A stretch of DNA of 64,000 bases from Pseudomonas sp. GCEP-101 (GTDB lineage: Bacteria; Pseudomonadota; Gammaproteobacteria; Pseudomonadales; Pseudomonadaceae), in assembly GCF_025133575.1 (NCBI RefSeq), contig NZ_CP104011.1:2666001-2730000 (forward strand). Reading direction: 5' to 3'. Positions 25,855-34,375 of the stretch are shown piece after piece (within the stretch, counting starts at the first letter, position 1; each line of letters starts with the position of its first letter). The translations under genes were made by a program, and so were the position numbers. The notes under the pieces are model-generated. The model ran no database searches, was not told the DNA's origin, and saw only the letters and a program-made list of their open reading frames with translations.

Positions 25855-26762
25855 AACTCCGCCGCCACCCGCGCGGCGCTGTGGTGGAGGATGCCATGGC
25901 GGCGCGCCAGGGCGAGGCGGTCCTTGTCGTAGCCGCCGCCGATCACGCCGACCACCGGGATGTCGCTGGCCAGGCAGCGGCGGATCACGTGCTCGTCACG
26001 CGCCGCCAGCCCTGCGTCGGTGAGTTGCAGGTAGCCCAGGGCGTCGTCCTTGTGCACGTCCACGCCGGCGTCGTAGAGCACGATGTCCGGCTGGTACAGC
26101 GGCAGCAGGTAGTCCAGCGCCTGCTGCACCACCTTCAGGTACTCCACATCGCCCAGGTGCAGCGGCAGGGGAATGTCCCAGTCGCTGTGCGCCTTGCGCG
26201 CCGGGAAGTTCTTCTCGCAATGCAGTGACACGGTCACCGCGTCCGGCACGTTCTCCAGGATGCGCGCGGTGCCGTCGCCCTGGTGCACGTCGCAGTCGAA
26301 GATCAGCACCCGGTTGGCCTTGCCGCTTTCCAGCAGGTAGAGGCTGATCACCGCCAGGTCGTTGAAGATGCAGAAGCCCGAGGCATGGTCGTGGTGCGCG
26401 TGGTGCGTGCCGCCGGCGAGGTGGCAGGCCAGGCCGTGCCGCAGGGCCTGCTCCGCGGTCAGCAGCGAGCCGCCCACCGCGCGCACAGTGCGCCGCGCCA
26501 GGGCTTCGCTCCAGGGCAGGCCGAGGCGACGCAGTTCCTCGCGGCTCATCTCGCCGCTGCAGTAGCGCTCGATGTAGTCGCGGTCGTGGGCCAGGGCGAG
26601 GATGTCCGTGGGGCAGAGTTCCGGGCGCAGCAGTTGCGCGTCCTCCACCAGGCCGCTGTCCACCAGGTGGTCGCGCAGCAGGCGGAACTTCTCCATGGGG
26701 AAGCGGTGGTTGTCCGGGAAGGGCGGACTGTAGTCGTCGTGGTAGACCAGGGGCAGTGGCAT
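25839..26762 (-). CDS. Histone deacetylase family zinc amidohydrolase
   Basis: A 307-residue protein with the arginase/deacetylase fold. The charge-relay histidines are in GGTHHAHHDHASGFCIFNDLA, the zinc ligands in DCDVHQGDGT and the following DAGVDVH, and GGGYD is the terminal conserved loop. Bacterial members remove acetyl groups from small amines such as acetylpolyamines or from acetyl-lysine (AcuC). The nearness to a polyamine-type transporter is suggestive but not proof. MPLPLVYHDDY is the normal family start. It ends overlapping the convergent hypothetical gene. Confidence 0.88.
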   Translation of the reverse strand: MPLPLVYHDDYSPPFPDNHRFPMEKFRLLRDHLVDSGLVEDAQLLRPELCPTDILALAHDRDYIERYCSGEMSREELRRLGLPWSEALARRTVRAVGGSLLTAEQALRHGLACHLAGGTHHAHHDHASGFCIFNDLAVISLYLLESGKANRVLIFDCDVHQGDGTARILENVPDAVTVSLHCEKNFPARKAHSDWDIPLPLHLGDVEYLKVVQQALDYLLPLYQPDIVLYDAGVDVHKDDALGYLQLTDAGLAARDEHVIRRCLASDIPVVGVIGGGYDKDRLALARRHGILHHSAARVAAEFQLAR

Positions 26763-26799
26763 GGGGTCAGGGTACGCCGAGGTCGTGCATGAACGAAAG

Positions 26800-26818
26800 G
26801 GCCGGCGGTGCGCCGGCC
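26800..26818 (-). terminator. Possible terminator hairpin after the MFS gene
   Basis: GGCCGGCG, a 3-base loop, CGCCGGCC lies 22 bp past the stop of the leftward MFS gene. The trailing strand reads CTTTCGTTC, a weak T tract, so termination may be partial and some transcript may continue into the HDAC-family gene. Confidence 0.4.
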
Positions 26819-26839
26819 GTTCTCAGGGTAACCGCCGAC

Positions 26840-28045
26840 TCAGCCTTCGTTGGACAGGGCGGCGTTGCGGCGCGCGCTGCGGCTGGTGGCCAGCGAGATG
26901 GACCACAGCACGAAGCCGCCGATGGCCAGCAGGCTGCCGACCCAGCCGGGCGAGGTCCAGCCATAGCCGGCCGCCAGGGCCAGGCCGCCGAGGTAGGGGC
27001 CCAGGGCGTTGGCGAAGTTGAATGCCGAGTGGTTGAGCGCCGCGGCCAGGCCCTGGGCGTCTTCGGCGACGTCCATCAGGCGGGTCTGCAGCACGGTGCC
27101 CAGAGCCCCGCCGAAGCCGATGAAGAACACGCAGAGGGAGATGGTCCAGATGTTCCCCGCGGTGAACGGGAAGATCGCCAGCACCACCGCGCTCCACACC
27201 AGCAGGCCGCCGGCGGTGGGCATCACGGCGCGGTCGGCGAGCACCGGGATGAACAGGTTGCCCAGGGTCATGCCGATGCCGAACACCGCCATCACCAGCG
27301 GCACGATGCTCGGCGAGACGTGGGTCACCGCGCCGAGGATGTCCGCGAGGTAGGTGTACACCGCGAACAGGCCGCCGAAGCCGATGGCGCCGATGCCCAG
27401 GGTCAGCCAGACCTGGCCGCGGGTGAGCGCACCCAGTTCGCGTAGCGGGCTGGAGTCCGGCTCGGCCGGCGAATGGGGTGCCAGCAGGCGCACGCAGACC
27501 ATGGTCAGCACGCCCAGCGCGGCCACCAGGGCGAAGCTCCAGCGCCAGCCCACCGCCTGGCTCAGCCAGTTGGCCAGCGGCACGCCGATGATGGTGGCGA
27601 CGGTGAGGCCGAGGAACATCCGCCCGACCGCCACGGTGCGCCGGTGCGGCGGCACGATGGACGCGGCGACCAGCGCGGCGATGCCGAAATACGCGCCGTG
27701 GGGCAGGCCGCTGATGAAGCGGAACAGCAGCATCCAGTGGTAGGTCGGCGCCAGGGCGCTGAGGCCGTTGCCCAGGGCGAACAGCGCCATCAGCAGCACC
27801 AGCAGGGTGCGCCTGGGCAGGCGTGCGCCGAGCACCGCCAGCAGCGGCGCACCGACCACCACGCCGAGGGCGTAGGCGCTGATCACATGGCCGGCGGTGG
27901 GGGCGTCGATGCCCAGCGCCGGGGCGAAGTAGGGCAGCAGGCTCATGGTGGCGAATTCGGTGGTGCCGATGGCAAAGCCGCCGACAGCCAAAGCGAAAAG
28001 CACCAGGGCCGTACTGCGGGGCAGTCCGGTGGTGGAGGTGGTCAT
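26840..28045 (-). CDS. MFS transporter, DHA1/AraJ-SotB type
   Basis: A 401-residue inner-membrane major facilitator with twelve predicted helices. The N-terminal text FAIGTTEFATMSLLPYFAPALG and VISAYALGVVVGAPLLAVLGARLPRRTLL (motif A region) are typical of sugar-efflux/arabinose-efflux and drug-exporter members. LPHGAYFGIAALVAA in helix 5 matches the antiporter motif. The export substrate cannot be deduced. Only a weak ribosome site precedes the ATG at 28045. Confidence 0.9.
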   Translation of the reverse strand: MTTSTTGLPRSTALVLFALAVGGFAIGTTEFATMSLLPYFAPALGIDAPTAGHVISAYALGVVVGAPLLAVLGARLPRRTLLVLLMALFALGNGLSALAPTYHWMLLFRFISGLPHGAYFGIAALVAASIVPPHRRTVAVGRMFLGLTVATIIGVPLANWLSQAVGWRWSFALVAALGVLTMVCVRLLAPHSPAEPDSSPLRELGALTRGQVWLTLGIGAIGFGGLFAVYTYLADILGAVTHVSPSIVPLVMAVFGIGMTLGNLFIPVLADRAVMPTAGGLLVWSAVVLAIFPFTAGNIWTISLCVFFIGFGGALGTVLQTRLMDVAEDAQGLAAALNHSAFNFANALGPYLGGLALAAGYGWTSPGWVGSLLAIGGFVLWSISLATSRSARRNAALSNEG

Positions 28046-28254
28046 GGAGGTTCCTTGGTCTTTTTTGAGTGCGCCCGGGCGGCGCGGCTGTCTGCGTGAG
28101 CACGGTCAAGGCAGTGACCGACAGCGAAGGTAGGCGAAAAATACCAGATGAAGGCGCTCCTGTGCTGAATCGATTGCGCCTCGTCTGACGGATTGCCTCC
28201 TACAGGCCCGTCGCCGGGTATCATGGTGACCTTTGAGGACCTACGAAGATTCCC

Positions 28255-28797
28255 ATGGATTTTCCCAGCCTGACCACCGAGCGCCTGCTGCTGCGGCCGT
28301 GGCGCCATGACGACCTGGCGCCCTTCGCCGCGCTCAATGCCGATGCCCGGGTGATGGAGCACTTCCCCGCCTGCCTGAGCCGCGAGGACAGCGACCTGCT
28401 GGCCGCGCGCATCCTCCAGCATTTCGACGAGCACGGCTTCGGCCAGTGGGTGGTCGAGCGTCGCGAGGACGGCGCGTTCATCGGCGTGCTCGGGTTGGCC
28501 CGCGTGTCCTTCGATGCGCCGTTCACCCCGGCGGTGGAAATCGGCTGGCGCTTCAACGTCGCCTACTGGCGCCAGGGCTATGCGCTGGAGGCCGCCCGCG
28601 CGGCGCTGACCTTTGCCTTCGAGCAGTTGCAGCTGGAGGAGGTGGTGGCCTTCACCGTGCCGGCCAACCTGCCGTCCCAGGGGCTGATGCAGCGCCTGGG
28701 CATGCAGCGTGACGAGGCCGGCGACTTCGAGCATCCGCGCCTGCCGCAAGGTCATCCGCTGCGCCGCCACGTGCTCTACCGGATCCGCCGGCCATGA
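28255..28797 (+). CDS. RimJ/RimL-type GNAT acetyltransferase
   Basis: A 180-residue acetyltransferase of the Acetyltransf_3 group: DFPSLTTERLLLRPWRHDD at the start, VEIGWRFNVAYWRQGYALEAA (acetyl-CoA loop) in the middle and FTVPANLPSQGLMQRLGM toward the end. Members modify protein N-termini or small amines. It overlaps the next gene by four bases (ATGA), the first link of a GNAT-SagB-tesB-HAD run. Confidence 0.88.
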   Translation: MDFPSLTTERLLLRPWRHDDLAPFAALNADARVMEHFPACLSREDSDLLAARILQHFDEHGFGQWVVERREDGAFIGVLGLARVSFDAPFTPAVEIGWRFNVAYWRQGYALEAARAALTFAFEQLQLEEVVAFTVPANLPSQGLMQRLGMQRDEAGDFEHPRLPQGHPLRRHVLYRIRRP

Positions 28798-30410
28798 CGC
28801 CGATCGAGGGCGTGCGCGCCTATCACGCGCTGAGCAGCCACCGCCCGGAGCGCTTCGCTCCCGGCCCCGGCCAGCTCGACTGGGCGACCCAGCCGGCTGC
28901 CTTTCGCCGTTATGCCGGGGCGCGCTGCATCGAGCTGCTGCACCGGCCGCAGGAGGAATCGCCGGGGTATGACGAGGTGTTCGCCGGCCCGCTCGGTGTG
29001 CCCGCGCCGCTGAACCTTGCCAGCGTCTCGCAGCTGCTCTACGACAGCCTGGCGCTGTCGGCCTGGAAAGACGCCGGCGGCAGTCGCTGGGCGCTGCGGG
29101 TCAACCCTTCCAGCGGCAACCTGCACCCCACCGAGGCCTACCTGCTGTTGCCCGCCGGGGCTGTGGATAACGCAGCGTTGCTGGCGCACTACAGCGCGGA
29201 CGAGCACGTGCTGGAGGTGCGCGCCGAGCTGCCCGCGCCGTTGGCCGAACAGCTCCGCGACGCACTGCCCGCCGGCGGCTTCCTGCTGGCGCTGGCCAGC
29301 ATTCCCTGGCGCGAGGCCTGGAAGTACGGCGAGCGTGCCTACCGTTATTGCAACCACGACGCGGGCCACGCGCTGGCCTGCCTCGGCATCGCCGCGGCGA
29401 TCCAGGGTTGGGAGGTGCGCCTGCTGCGGGGTGTGGCCGAAGCGCGACTGGATACGCTGGTCGGTCTCGACCGGGAGGGCTTCAGCGAGCACGAGTTTGC
29501 CGACGCGCTGCTCTGGATCGGGCCGCCGCAGCCCAATGAATTCCCCTTGCCCGACGCGCTGCTCAAGGGCCTCGCCGAGCTGCCGCTGGCCGGCACGCCC
29601 AATCGCCTGTCGCGGGACTATCGCCACTGGCCGGAGCTGGAACGTGTCCACTCGCTGTGCCGCGCGCCCATGTTGCCGGCTCGTGACGGGTCGGCACCGA
29701 AAGCCGAGACGGCTGTGGATAACCCCGGCCTGCCGCTGCGCCCGATTCTCCATCGCCGGCGCAGCGCGCAATCCATGGACGGCCGCAGCGGCATTCATGC
29801 GGAGTTGCTCTACGCCTGGCTGCGCCGGCTGATGCCGCAGCACTCGCCGGTGCCCTTCGCCTGCACCGGCGAGCCGGCGCGCCTCGATCTGCTGCTGTTC
29901 GTCCACCGTGTCCAGGGCCTGGAGCCGGGGCTTTACTGGCTAGGCCGCAGCGGCCGCGAGGCGGGCGGGTTGCGCGAGGACTACCTGTGGCAGCACGTGG
30001 CGGACAGCGGCGTGCCGCTCTATCGCCTGCTGGCCGGCGATGCGCGCGGGCTCTCGGCGTTCCTCTCCTGCGGGCAGGACATCGCCAGCGATGGCTGCGT
30101 GGCCTTCGCCATGCTCGCCGATCTCGACGCCGCGCTCGGCGAGGGCGCCTGGACCTATCCGCGCCTGTACTGGGAAGCCGGGCAGGTCGGCCAACTGCTC
30201 TACCTGGAAGCCGAAGCGGCGGGTCTGTCGGGCACCGGCATCGGCTGCTATTTCGACCCGGCACTGGACGAATTGCTCGGCGGCGGTCCGGACTGCCCGG
30301 TCAGCCTCTATCATTTCACCATCGGCCGCGCCGTGTGGGACGAACGCCTCAGCAGCCTTCCCGCCTATCCGTCGCCACGCCGACTCCCACTTCAGCAAGA
30401 CCGCAATTGA
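28794..30410 (+). CDS. SagB-type dehydrogenase/nitroreductase-fold oxidase
   Basis: A 538-residue FMN-dependent protein built of two nitroreductase-like halves. RVNPSSGNLHPTEAY (about 102-116) is the first-half flavin/substrate motif, with YRYCNHDAGHALACL near 185; the second half begins near RRSAQSMDGRSGI and has GQVGQLLYLEAEAAGLSGTGIG before the end. This layout is of the SagB/ThcOx family, which oxidises azolines in ribosomal peptides. However, no YcaO cyclodehydratase, leader-peptide gene or transporter is adjacent, so it may be a stand-alone oxidoreductase. Start overlaps the GNAT gene. Confidence 0.85.
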   Translation: MTPIEGVRAYHALSSHRPERFAPGPGQLDWATQPAAFRRYAGARCIELLHRPQEESPGYDEVFAGPLGVPAPLNLASVSQLLYDSLALSAWKDAGGSRWALRVNPSSGNLHPTEAYLLLPAGAVDNAALLAHYSADEHVLEVRAELPAPLAEQLRDALPAGGFLLALASIPWREAWKYGERAYRYCNHDAGHALACLGIAAAIQGWEVRLLRGVAEARLDTLVGLDREGFSEHEFADALLWIGPPQPNEFPLPDALLKGLAELPLAGTPNRLSRDYRHWPELERVHSLCRAPMLPARDGSAPKAETAVDNPGLPLRPILHRRRSAQSMDGRSGIHAELLYAWLRRLMPQHSPVPFACTGEPARLDLLLFVHRVQGLEPGLYWLGRSGREAGGLREDYLWQHVADSGVPLYRLLAGDARGLSAFLSCGQDIASDGCVAFAMLADLDAALGEGAWTYPRLYWEAGQVGQLLYLEAEAAGLSGTGIGCYFDPALDELLGGGPDCPVSLYHFTIGRAVWDERLSSLPAYPSPRRLPLQQDRN

Positions 30411-30423
30411 GGAAACAACGCGC

Positions 30424-31293
30424 ATGACCCAGATCCTGGACAACCTGGTGGCTCTGCTGAGCCTGGAACAGATCGAAGAGAACCTGTTCCGCGGCATGAG
30501 CCAGGACCTCGGGTTCCGCCAGCTGTACGGCGGGCAGGTGCTCGGCCAGGCGCTGTCGGCGGCCAGCCAGACGGTGGACCCGGAGCGCCACGTGCACTCG
30601 ATGCACGGCTACTTCCTGCGCCCGGGCGACGCCAGCAAGCCTGTCGTCTACCAGGTCGACCGCGTGCGCGATGGCGGCACCTTCAGCACCCGCCGCGTCA
30701 CCGCGATCCAGAAGGGCCAGCCGATCTTCGCCCTGAGCACCTCCTTCCAGACCGACGAGGAAGGCTTCGAGCACCAGATCGCCATGCCCGACGTGGTCGG
30801 CCCGGAAAACCTGCCCACCGACCTCGAACTGAAGAAGGCCGGCGCGGAGAAATTCCCCGAGCGCATCCGCGACAAGCTGCTCTATCCCAAGCCCATCGAG
30901 ATTCGCCCGGTCACCCAGAACGACCCCTACGAACCCACCGTCGGCGAGCCGATCAAGTACCTCTGGCTGCGCGCCGACGGCAAGCTGCCGGACATCCCGG
31001 CGCTGCACAAGTACATCCTCGCCTACGCCTCGGACTTCGGCTTCCTCACTACCTCGCTGCTGCCCCACGGCCGCTCGGTGTGGCAGAAGGACATGCAGGT
31101 CGCCACCATCGACCATTCCGTGTGGTTCCACCGCGACCTGCGCGCGGACGAGTGGCTGCTCTACGCCATCGACAGCCCGTGGGCCGGCAACGGCCGCGGC
31201 TTCGTGCGCGGCAGCATCTTCAACCGTGACGGCCAGCTGGTCGCTTCCTCGACCCAGGAAGGCCTGATCCGCCGCCGCGAGGACTGGGCATGA
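30424..31293 (+). CDS. tesB: Acyl-CoA thioesterase II
   Basis: A 289-residue double-hotdog thioesterase that hydrolyses medium- and long-chain acyl-CoA. QLYGGQVLGQALSAASQTV is the first hotdog signature. In the second, TIDHSVWFHR holds the catalytic Asp, SPWAGNGRGF and a final STQEGLIR supply the Thr/Ser and Gln of the triad. Length and order match E. coli TesB (286). The start ATG lies 14 bp after the SagB-type stop. It overlaps the following HAD gene by four bases. Confidence 0.93.
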   Translation: MTQILDNLVALLSLEQIEENLFRGMSQDLGFRQLYGGQVLGQALSAASQTVDPERHVHSMHGYFLRPGDASKPVVYQVDRVRDGGTFSTRRVTAIQKGQPIFALSTSFQTDEEGFEHQIAMPDVVGPENLPTDLELKKAGAEKFPERIRDKLLYPKPIEIRPVTQNDPYEPTVGEPIKYLWLRADGKLPDIPALHKYILAYASDFGFLTTSLLPHGRSVWQKDMQVATIDHSVWFHRDLRADEWLLYAIDSPWAGNGRGFVRGSIFNRDGQLVASSTQEGLIRRREDWA

Positions 31294-31910
31294 CACCCGC
31301 CATGAGCCTGGGCGAGATCCGTCATTGGGTGTTCGACATGGACGGCACCCTGACCCTGGCGGTGCACGACTTCCCGGCGATCAAGCGGGCCCTGGGGATC
31401 CCCCAGGAGCACGACATCCTCAGCCACCTGGCCGCGCTGCCGGAAGACGAGGCGGCGGCCAAGCATGCCTGGCTGCTGGAGCACGAACGCGAGCTGGCGG
31501 TGGCCTCCACCGCCGCGCCGGGCGCCGTGGCGCTGGTGCGCGCGCTGCACGGCGCCGGCTACCGGCTGGGCATCCTCACCCGCAATGCCCATGAGCTGGC
31601 GTTGATCACGCTGGCGGCGATTGGCATCGATGATTGCTTCCGCACCGAGGACGTCCTCGGCCGTGGCGAGGCTGATCCCAAGCCCAGCCCGGACGGCCTG
31701 CTACGCCTGGCCGCGCGCTGGGACGTGGCGCCGCAGCGGATGCTGATGGTGGGCGATTACCGTTTCGACCTCGAGTGCGCCCGTGCCGCGGGGGCGCACA
31801 GCGCGCTGGTGAACCTGGCGGACCATCTGCAGGAGAACCCCTGGCCGGAGCTGACCGACTGGCACGCGCGCGATTGCGCGGAGCTGGGGCGGCTGGCGGG
31901 AGTGCTCTGA
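31290..31910 (+). CDS. HAD superfamily hydrolase
   Basis: A 206-residue phosphatase of the HAD family. Motif I is FDMDGTL with nucleophile Asp16, motif II is GILTRN, the Lys is in DPKPSPDGLL and motif III is VGDYRFDLECA. An all-helical cap lies between residues 30 and 80. Members dephosphorylate sugar phosphates or phosphoglycolate; the exact substrate is not clear. ATGA overlap with tesB makes the two translationally coupled. Confidence 0.9.
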   Translation: MTPAMSLGEIRHWVFDMDGTLTLAVHDFPAIKRALGIPQEHDILSHLAALPEDEAAAKHAWLLEHERELAVASTAAPGAVALVRALHGAGYRLGILTRNAHELALITLAAIGIDDCFRTEDVLGRGEADPKPSPDGLLRLAARWDVAPQRMLMVGDYRFDLECARAAGAHSALVNLADHLQENPWPELTDWHARDCAELGRLAGVL

Positions 31911-31931
31911 GGCCGCTGCCGTGCCGTGCGG

Positions 31932-32149
31932 GTTCGCGAGCAAGCTCGCTCCTACAGTCCGGCACTGGCCGCGCGATTCTTCGTAGGGACGAGCTTGCTC
32001 GCGAACGGCTCCGGACGCCGTGTAAGAGCGCCCCATGGGCGCGATCGCGGGCGTGGCCCGCTCCTACACGGGGTGGGCGTTGCGTAGGAGCGGACTTCGT
32101 CCGCGATCATCATCTGCTCACGGGACATCGCGGATAAATCCGCTCCTAC
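31932..32149. repeat. Four REP elements between convergent genes
   Basis: 31932-31955 and 31983-32006 form an inverted pair. A GCGCCCCATGGGCGCGATCG element follows at about 32021-32066, and a GCGGACTTCGTCCGC / GCGGATAAATCCGC pair at 32084-32149. This 285-bp gap between the HAD gene and btuB has no gene. The hairpins may act as a two-way transcript barrier. Confidence 0.8.
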
Positions 32150-32195
32150 GCGCGTGCCGGGTTTCGGCGTGCCCGTCGCAGGCCTGGCGTGGGCC

Positions 32196-34052
32196 TTACA
32201 GCTCCGGCGTCCAGGTCACCGCCAGCAGGGCGGTACGGCCGGGCTCGCGGTAGGGGCGGGCTTCGCTGGTACTGTAGTCGGCACTGGTCGGGCGCAGGTA
32301 GTCGCCCAGGGTGTAGTCGCGGTCCAGGGCGTTATCCAGCTTCAGGTCGAAGCGGATCTCGTTGCTGGCCAGCCAGCTGGTGCGCAGGTCGAGTACGCCG
32401 TAGCCGGACAGCTCGCGGGTATTGGCCGCATCGTCGTAGCGCTGGCTGACCGCGCGCCAGGTGCCGCCGACGCCGAAGGCGCCGAACTGGCGGTCCAGGT
32501 CCAGGCTCAGGGTGCGCCGCGCGCGGTAGGGCAGGGTGTGGCCGGTGTCGCGGTCGCGCGGATCGATCAGGCTCAGGCCGAGGGCGGCCTGCCAGCCCAG
32601 GACGTCGCGGGCGACGCTGGCCTCGAAGCCGTCGATGCGCGCCTTGTTGATGTTCTCCGGCTGGTTGCGGGTGCTGTCCCAGGCGATCAGGTCGTCGATC
32701 TCGGTGCGGTACAGCGAGGCCTCCAGGTGCGTGCCTTCGATGTTCCCGCGCCATTGCAGCTCGTAGGTCTTCGAGGTTTCGGCCTTGAGGTCCGGGTTGC
32801 TCGCGCCGGGGTAGTAGAGGTCGCTGAAGGTCGGCGCGCGGAAGCCTTCGCCGTAGCTGGCGATCCAGGTCTGGCTGTCGCCCACCGGCAGGCTGAAGGC
32901 GGCGTTCCAGCTGTTCTGGCTGCCATAGGCCTGGTTGTTGTCGTGGCGCAGGCCCAGTTCGGTGCCGAAGCTGTCGCCCTTGAAGCTGTGCTGGGCGAAG
33001 AAGGCGCGGTTGCTGCGCTGGTCGTCGGCGAAAGCGGTGCTGCCGTCGACCTTGTCCTCGTACCAGTCGGTGCCCAGGGCCAGCTGGTTGGCGTCGTCCA
33101 GTTGCAGGCGGTTGATCCAGCTCGCGGAGTGGCGAGTGGTTTCCAGCAGGCCGTTGTTCCAGCTGTCGGCGGCGCCCACGGCCTTGTTGCGGTCGAAGCT
33201 GCGGCCCAGCTCCAGGCGGCTGTTCCACATCGCCGTGAGCTGTCCGTCGAGGTAGGCGCTGTAGCTGCTGACGCGGAATTCGTCGCGGGGTGAGCCCGGT
33301 TCGACGTTGTAGGCGTCGTCGTATTCGTTCTTGCCGCGCTGGTCGTTGAGGTTCAGGCCGGCCTTCCAGTCTTCGCTGAAACGGTGGTCCAGGTTCAGGT
33401 GCACGGCCTTGTTGCGCTGGGCGTCGTCGTCGCTGTCGGCGCCGACGTTATCGCTGGTGCGGTCCCAGCCCTGGCTTTCGTCGAGGCTGCCACCGAGGTT
33501 GTAGCGGGTCTGCTCGTTGCCGCCGGAGAGGCTCAGGCTGCGCTCGAAGGTGCCGTGGCTGCCGGCGGCCAGGCGCACTTCCGGGTGCAGGCCGGCTTCG
33601 CCGCGGCGGGTGAAGATCTGGATGACCCCGCCGATGGCGTCGGCGCCGTACAGCGCGGAACGCGGGCCACGGGTCACTTCGACGCGCTCGATGCTGTCGA
33701 TGCTCAGGTAGTCCAGGCGGGCGATGCCGCTGCTGGCCGAGGCGATGCGCTGGCCGTCCACCAGCACCAGGGTCTGCGCGGTGCTGGCGCCGCGCACGGA
33801 GTAGGAGACCACGCCGCCGGAGCTGCCCATCTGCACGCCGGGCACGCGGGCGAGCAGGGCGGGGACGCTGCGCACCTGCAGGCGTTCGATGTCGGCGCGG
33901 GTGAACACGCTGTTGGCCGAGGTGGCTTCGGCGCGCGGCTGGGCCTGGCGGGCGGAGGTGATCACCTGGTCGGAGAGCGTGTAGATGTCGCCAGCGGCGA
34001 AGGCCATGCCGGGCAGCAGGCTGGTGGCCAGGGCGAGTCGGGTCAGTTTCAT
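32196..34052 (-). CDS. btuB: TonB-dependent vitamin B12 receptor
   Basis: A 618-residue outer-membrane beta-barrel. The signal peptide is residues 1-19 (MKLTRLALATSLLPGMAFA), a TonB-box region lies near DIYTLSDQVIT, and the plug domain covers about 35-160, with ARVPGVQM, SVRGASTAQTLVLVDGQRIA and VEVTRGPRSALYGADAIGGVI. The barrel ends TALLAVTWTPEL. The identification as btuB rather than another siderophore receptor rests on the BtuB-like plug text and on the cobalamin riboswitch immediately upstream, so cobalamin should repress it. Confidence 0.95.
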   Translation of the reverse strand: MKLTRLALATSLLPGMAFAAGDIYTLSDQVITSARQAQPRAEATSANSVFTRADIERLQVRSVPALLARVPGVQMGSSGGVVSYSVRGASTAQTLVLVDGQRIASASSGIARLDYLSIDSIERVEVTRGPRSALYGADAIGGVIQIFTRRGEAGLHPEVRLAAGSHGTFERSLSLSGGNEQTRYNLGGSLDESQGWDRTSDNVGADSDDDAQRNKAVHLNLDHRFSEDWKAGLNLNDQRGKNEYDDAYNVEPGSPRDEFRVSSYSAYLDGQLTAMWNSRLELGRSFDRNKAVGAADSWNNGLLETTRHSASWINRLQLDDANQLALGTDWYEDKVDGSTAFADDQRSNRAFFAQHSFKGDSFGTELGLRHDNNQAYGSQNSWNAAFSLPVGDSQTWIASYGEGFRAPTFSDLYYPGASNPDLKAETSKTYELQWRGNIEGTHLEASLYRTEIDDLIAWDSTRNQPENINKARIDGFEASVARDVLGWQAALGLSLIDPRDRDTGHTLPYRARRTLSLDLDRQFGAFGVGGTWRAVSQRYDDAANTRELSGYGVLDLRTSWLASNEIRFDLKLDNALDRDYTLGDYLRPTSADYSTSEARPYREPGRTALLAVTWTPEL

Positions 34053-34154
34053 GGAGCGTCCTCAAAAGCGGTCGGATGACTTTCGAGGAGGGCGTGGCAA
34101 GGGCGGCGGGCCGCACTTGACGGTGCGGCCCTCCGCAACACCTGTCGGGGCGTG

Positions 34155-34305
34155 TCGAGGGCGGTCTCCGGGCTGCCGACGTCACATCGCCGCCTTCCCG
34201 CAATCGTGCAGTGGCTCATGGCGATGCTGCGCTCCGCGAGGGGCGCGTCGGTTACCGTTGCGGGGGCAGCGCAGGTCTCTCACCTGCTTCCCGTTACCTC
34301 GAACG
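34155..34305 (-). promoter_or_regulatory. Cobalamin riboswitch
   Basis: On the minus strand the aptamer carries GGGAAGCAGGTGAGA, then CTGCCCCCGCAACGGTAA, and near its 3' end the B12-box region GCCCGGAGACCGCC (34160-34173). These are the hallmarks of the adenosylcobalamin-class element, in the usual order. It lies 103 bp upstream of btuB. Downstream, TGCGGAGGGCCGCACCGTCAAG-type text near 34110-34135 can form the expression-platform hairpin that hides the ribosome site. Confidence 0.93.
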
Positions 34306-34336
34306 AAAACGGGCGCACCTTAGTCGGTGCGCCCGT
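34305..34336 (-). terminator. dxs terminator
   Basis: Minus-strand stem ACGGGCGCACC (34336-34326) with loop GACTAA and inverse GGTGCGCCCGT, followed by TTTCGTT. It starts 40 bp past the dxs stop and ends just before the riboswitch, insulating btuB from dxs read-through. Confidence 0.85.
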
Positions 34337-34375
34337 CACTGGCAATACTCCGGAGGAGGGATGCGCCGATCGGTC

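Noticed and set aside
28794..30410. Azole-peptide biosynthetic cluster around the SagB-type gene
   Set aside because: No YcaO, precursor peptide, protease or dedicated exporter lies nearby; the neighbours are a thioesterase, an acetyltransferase and a phosphatase.
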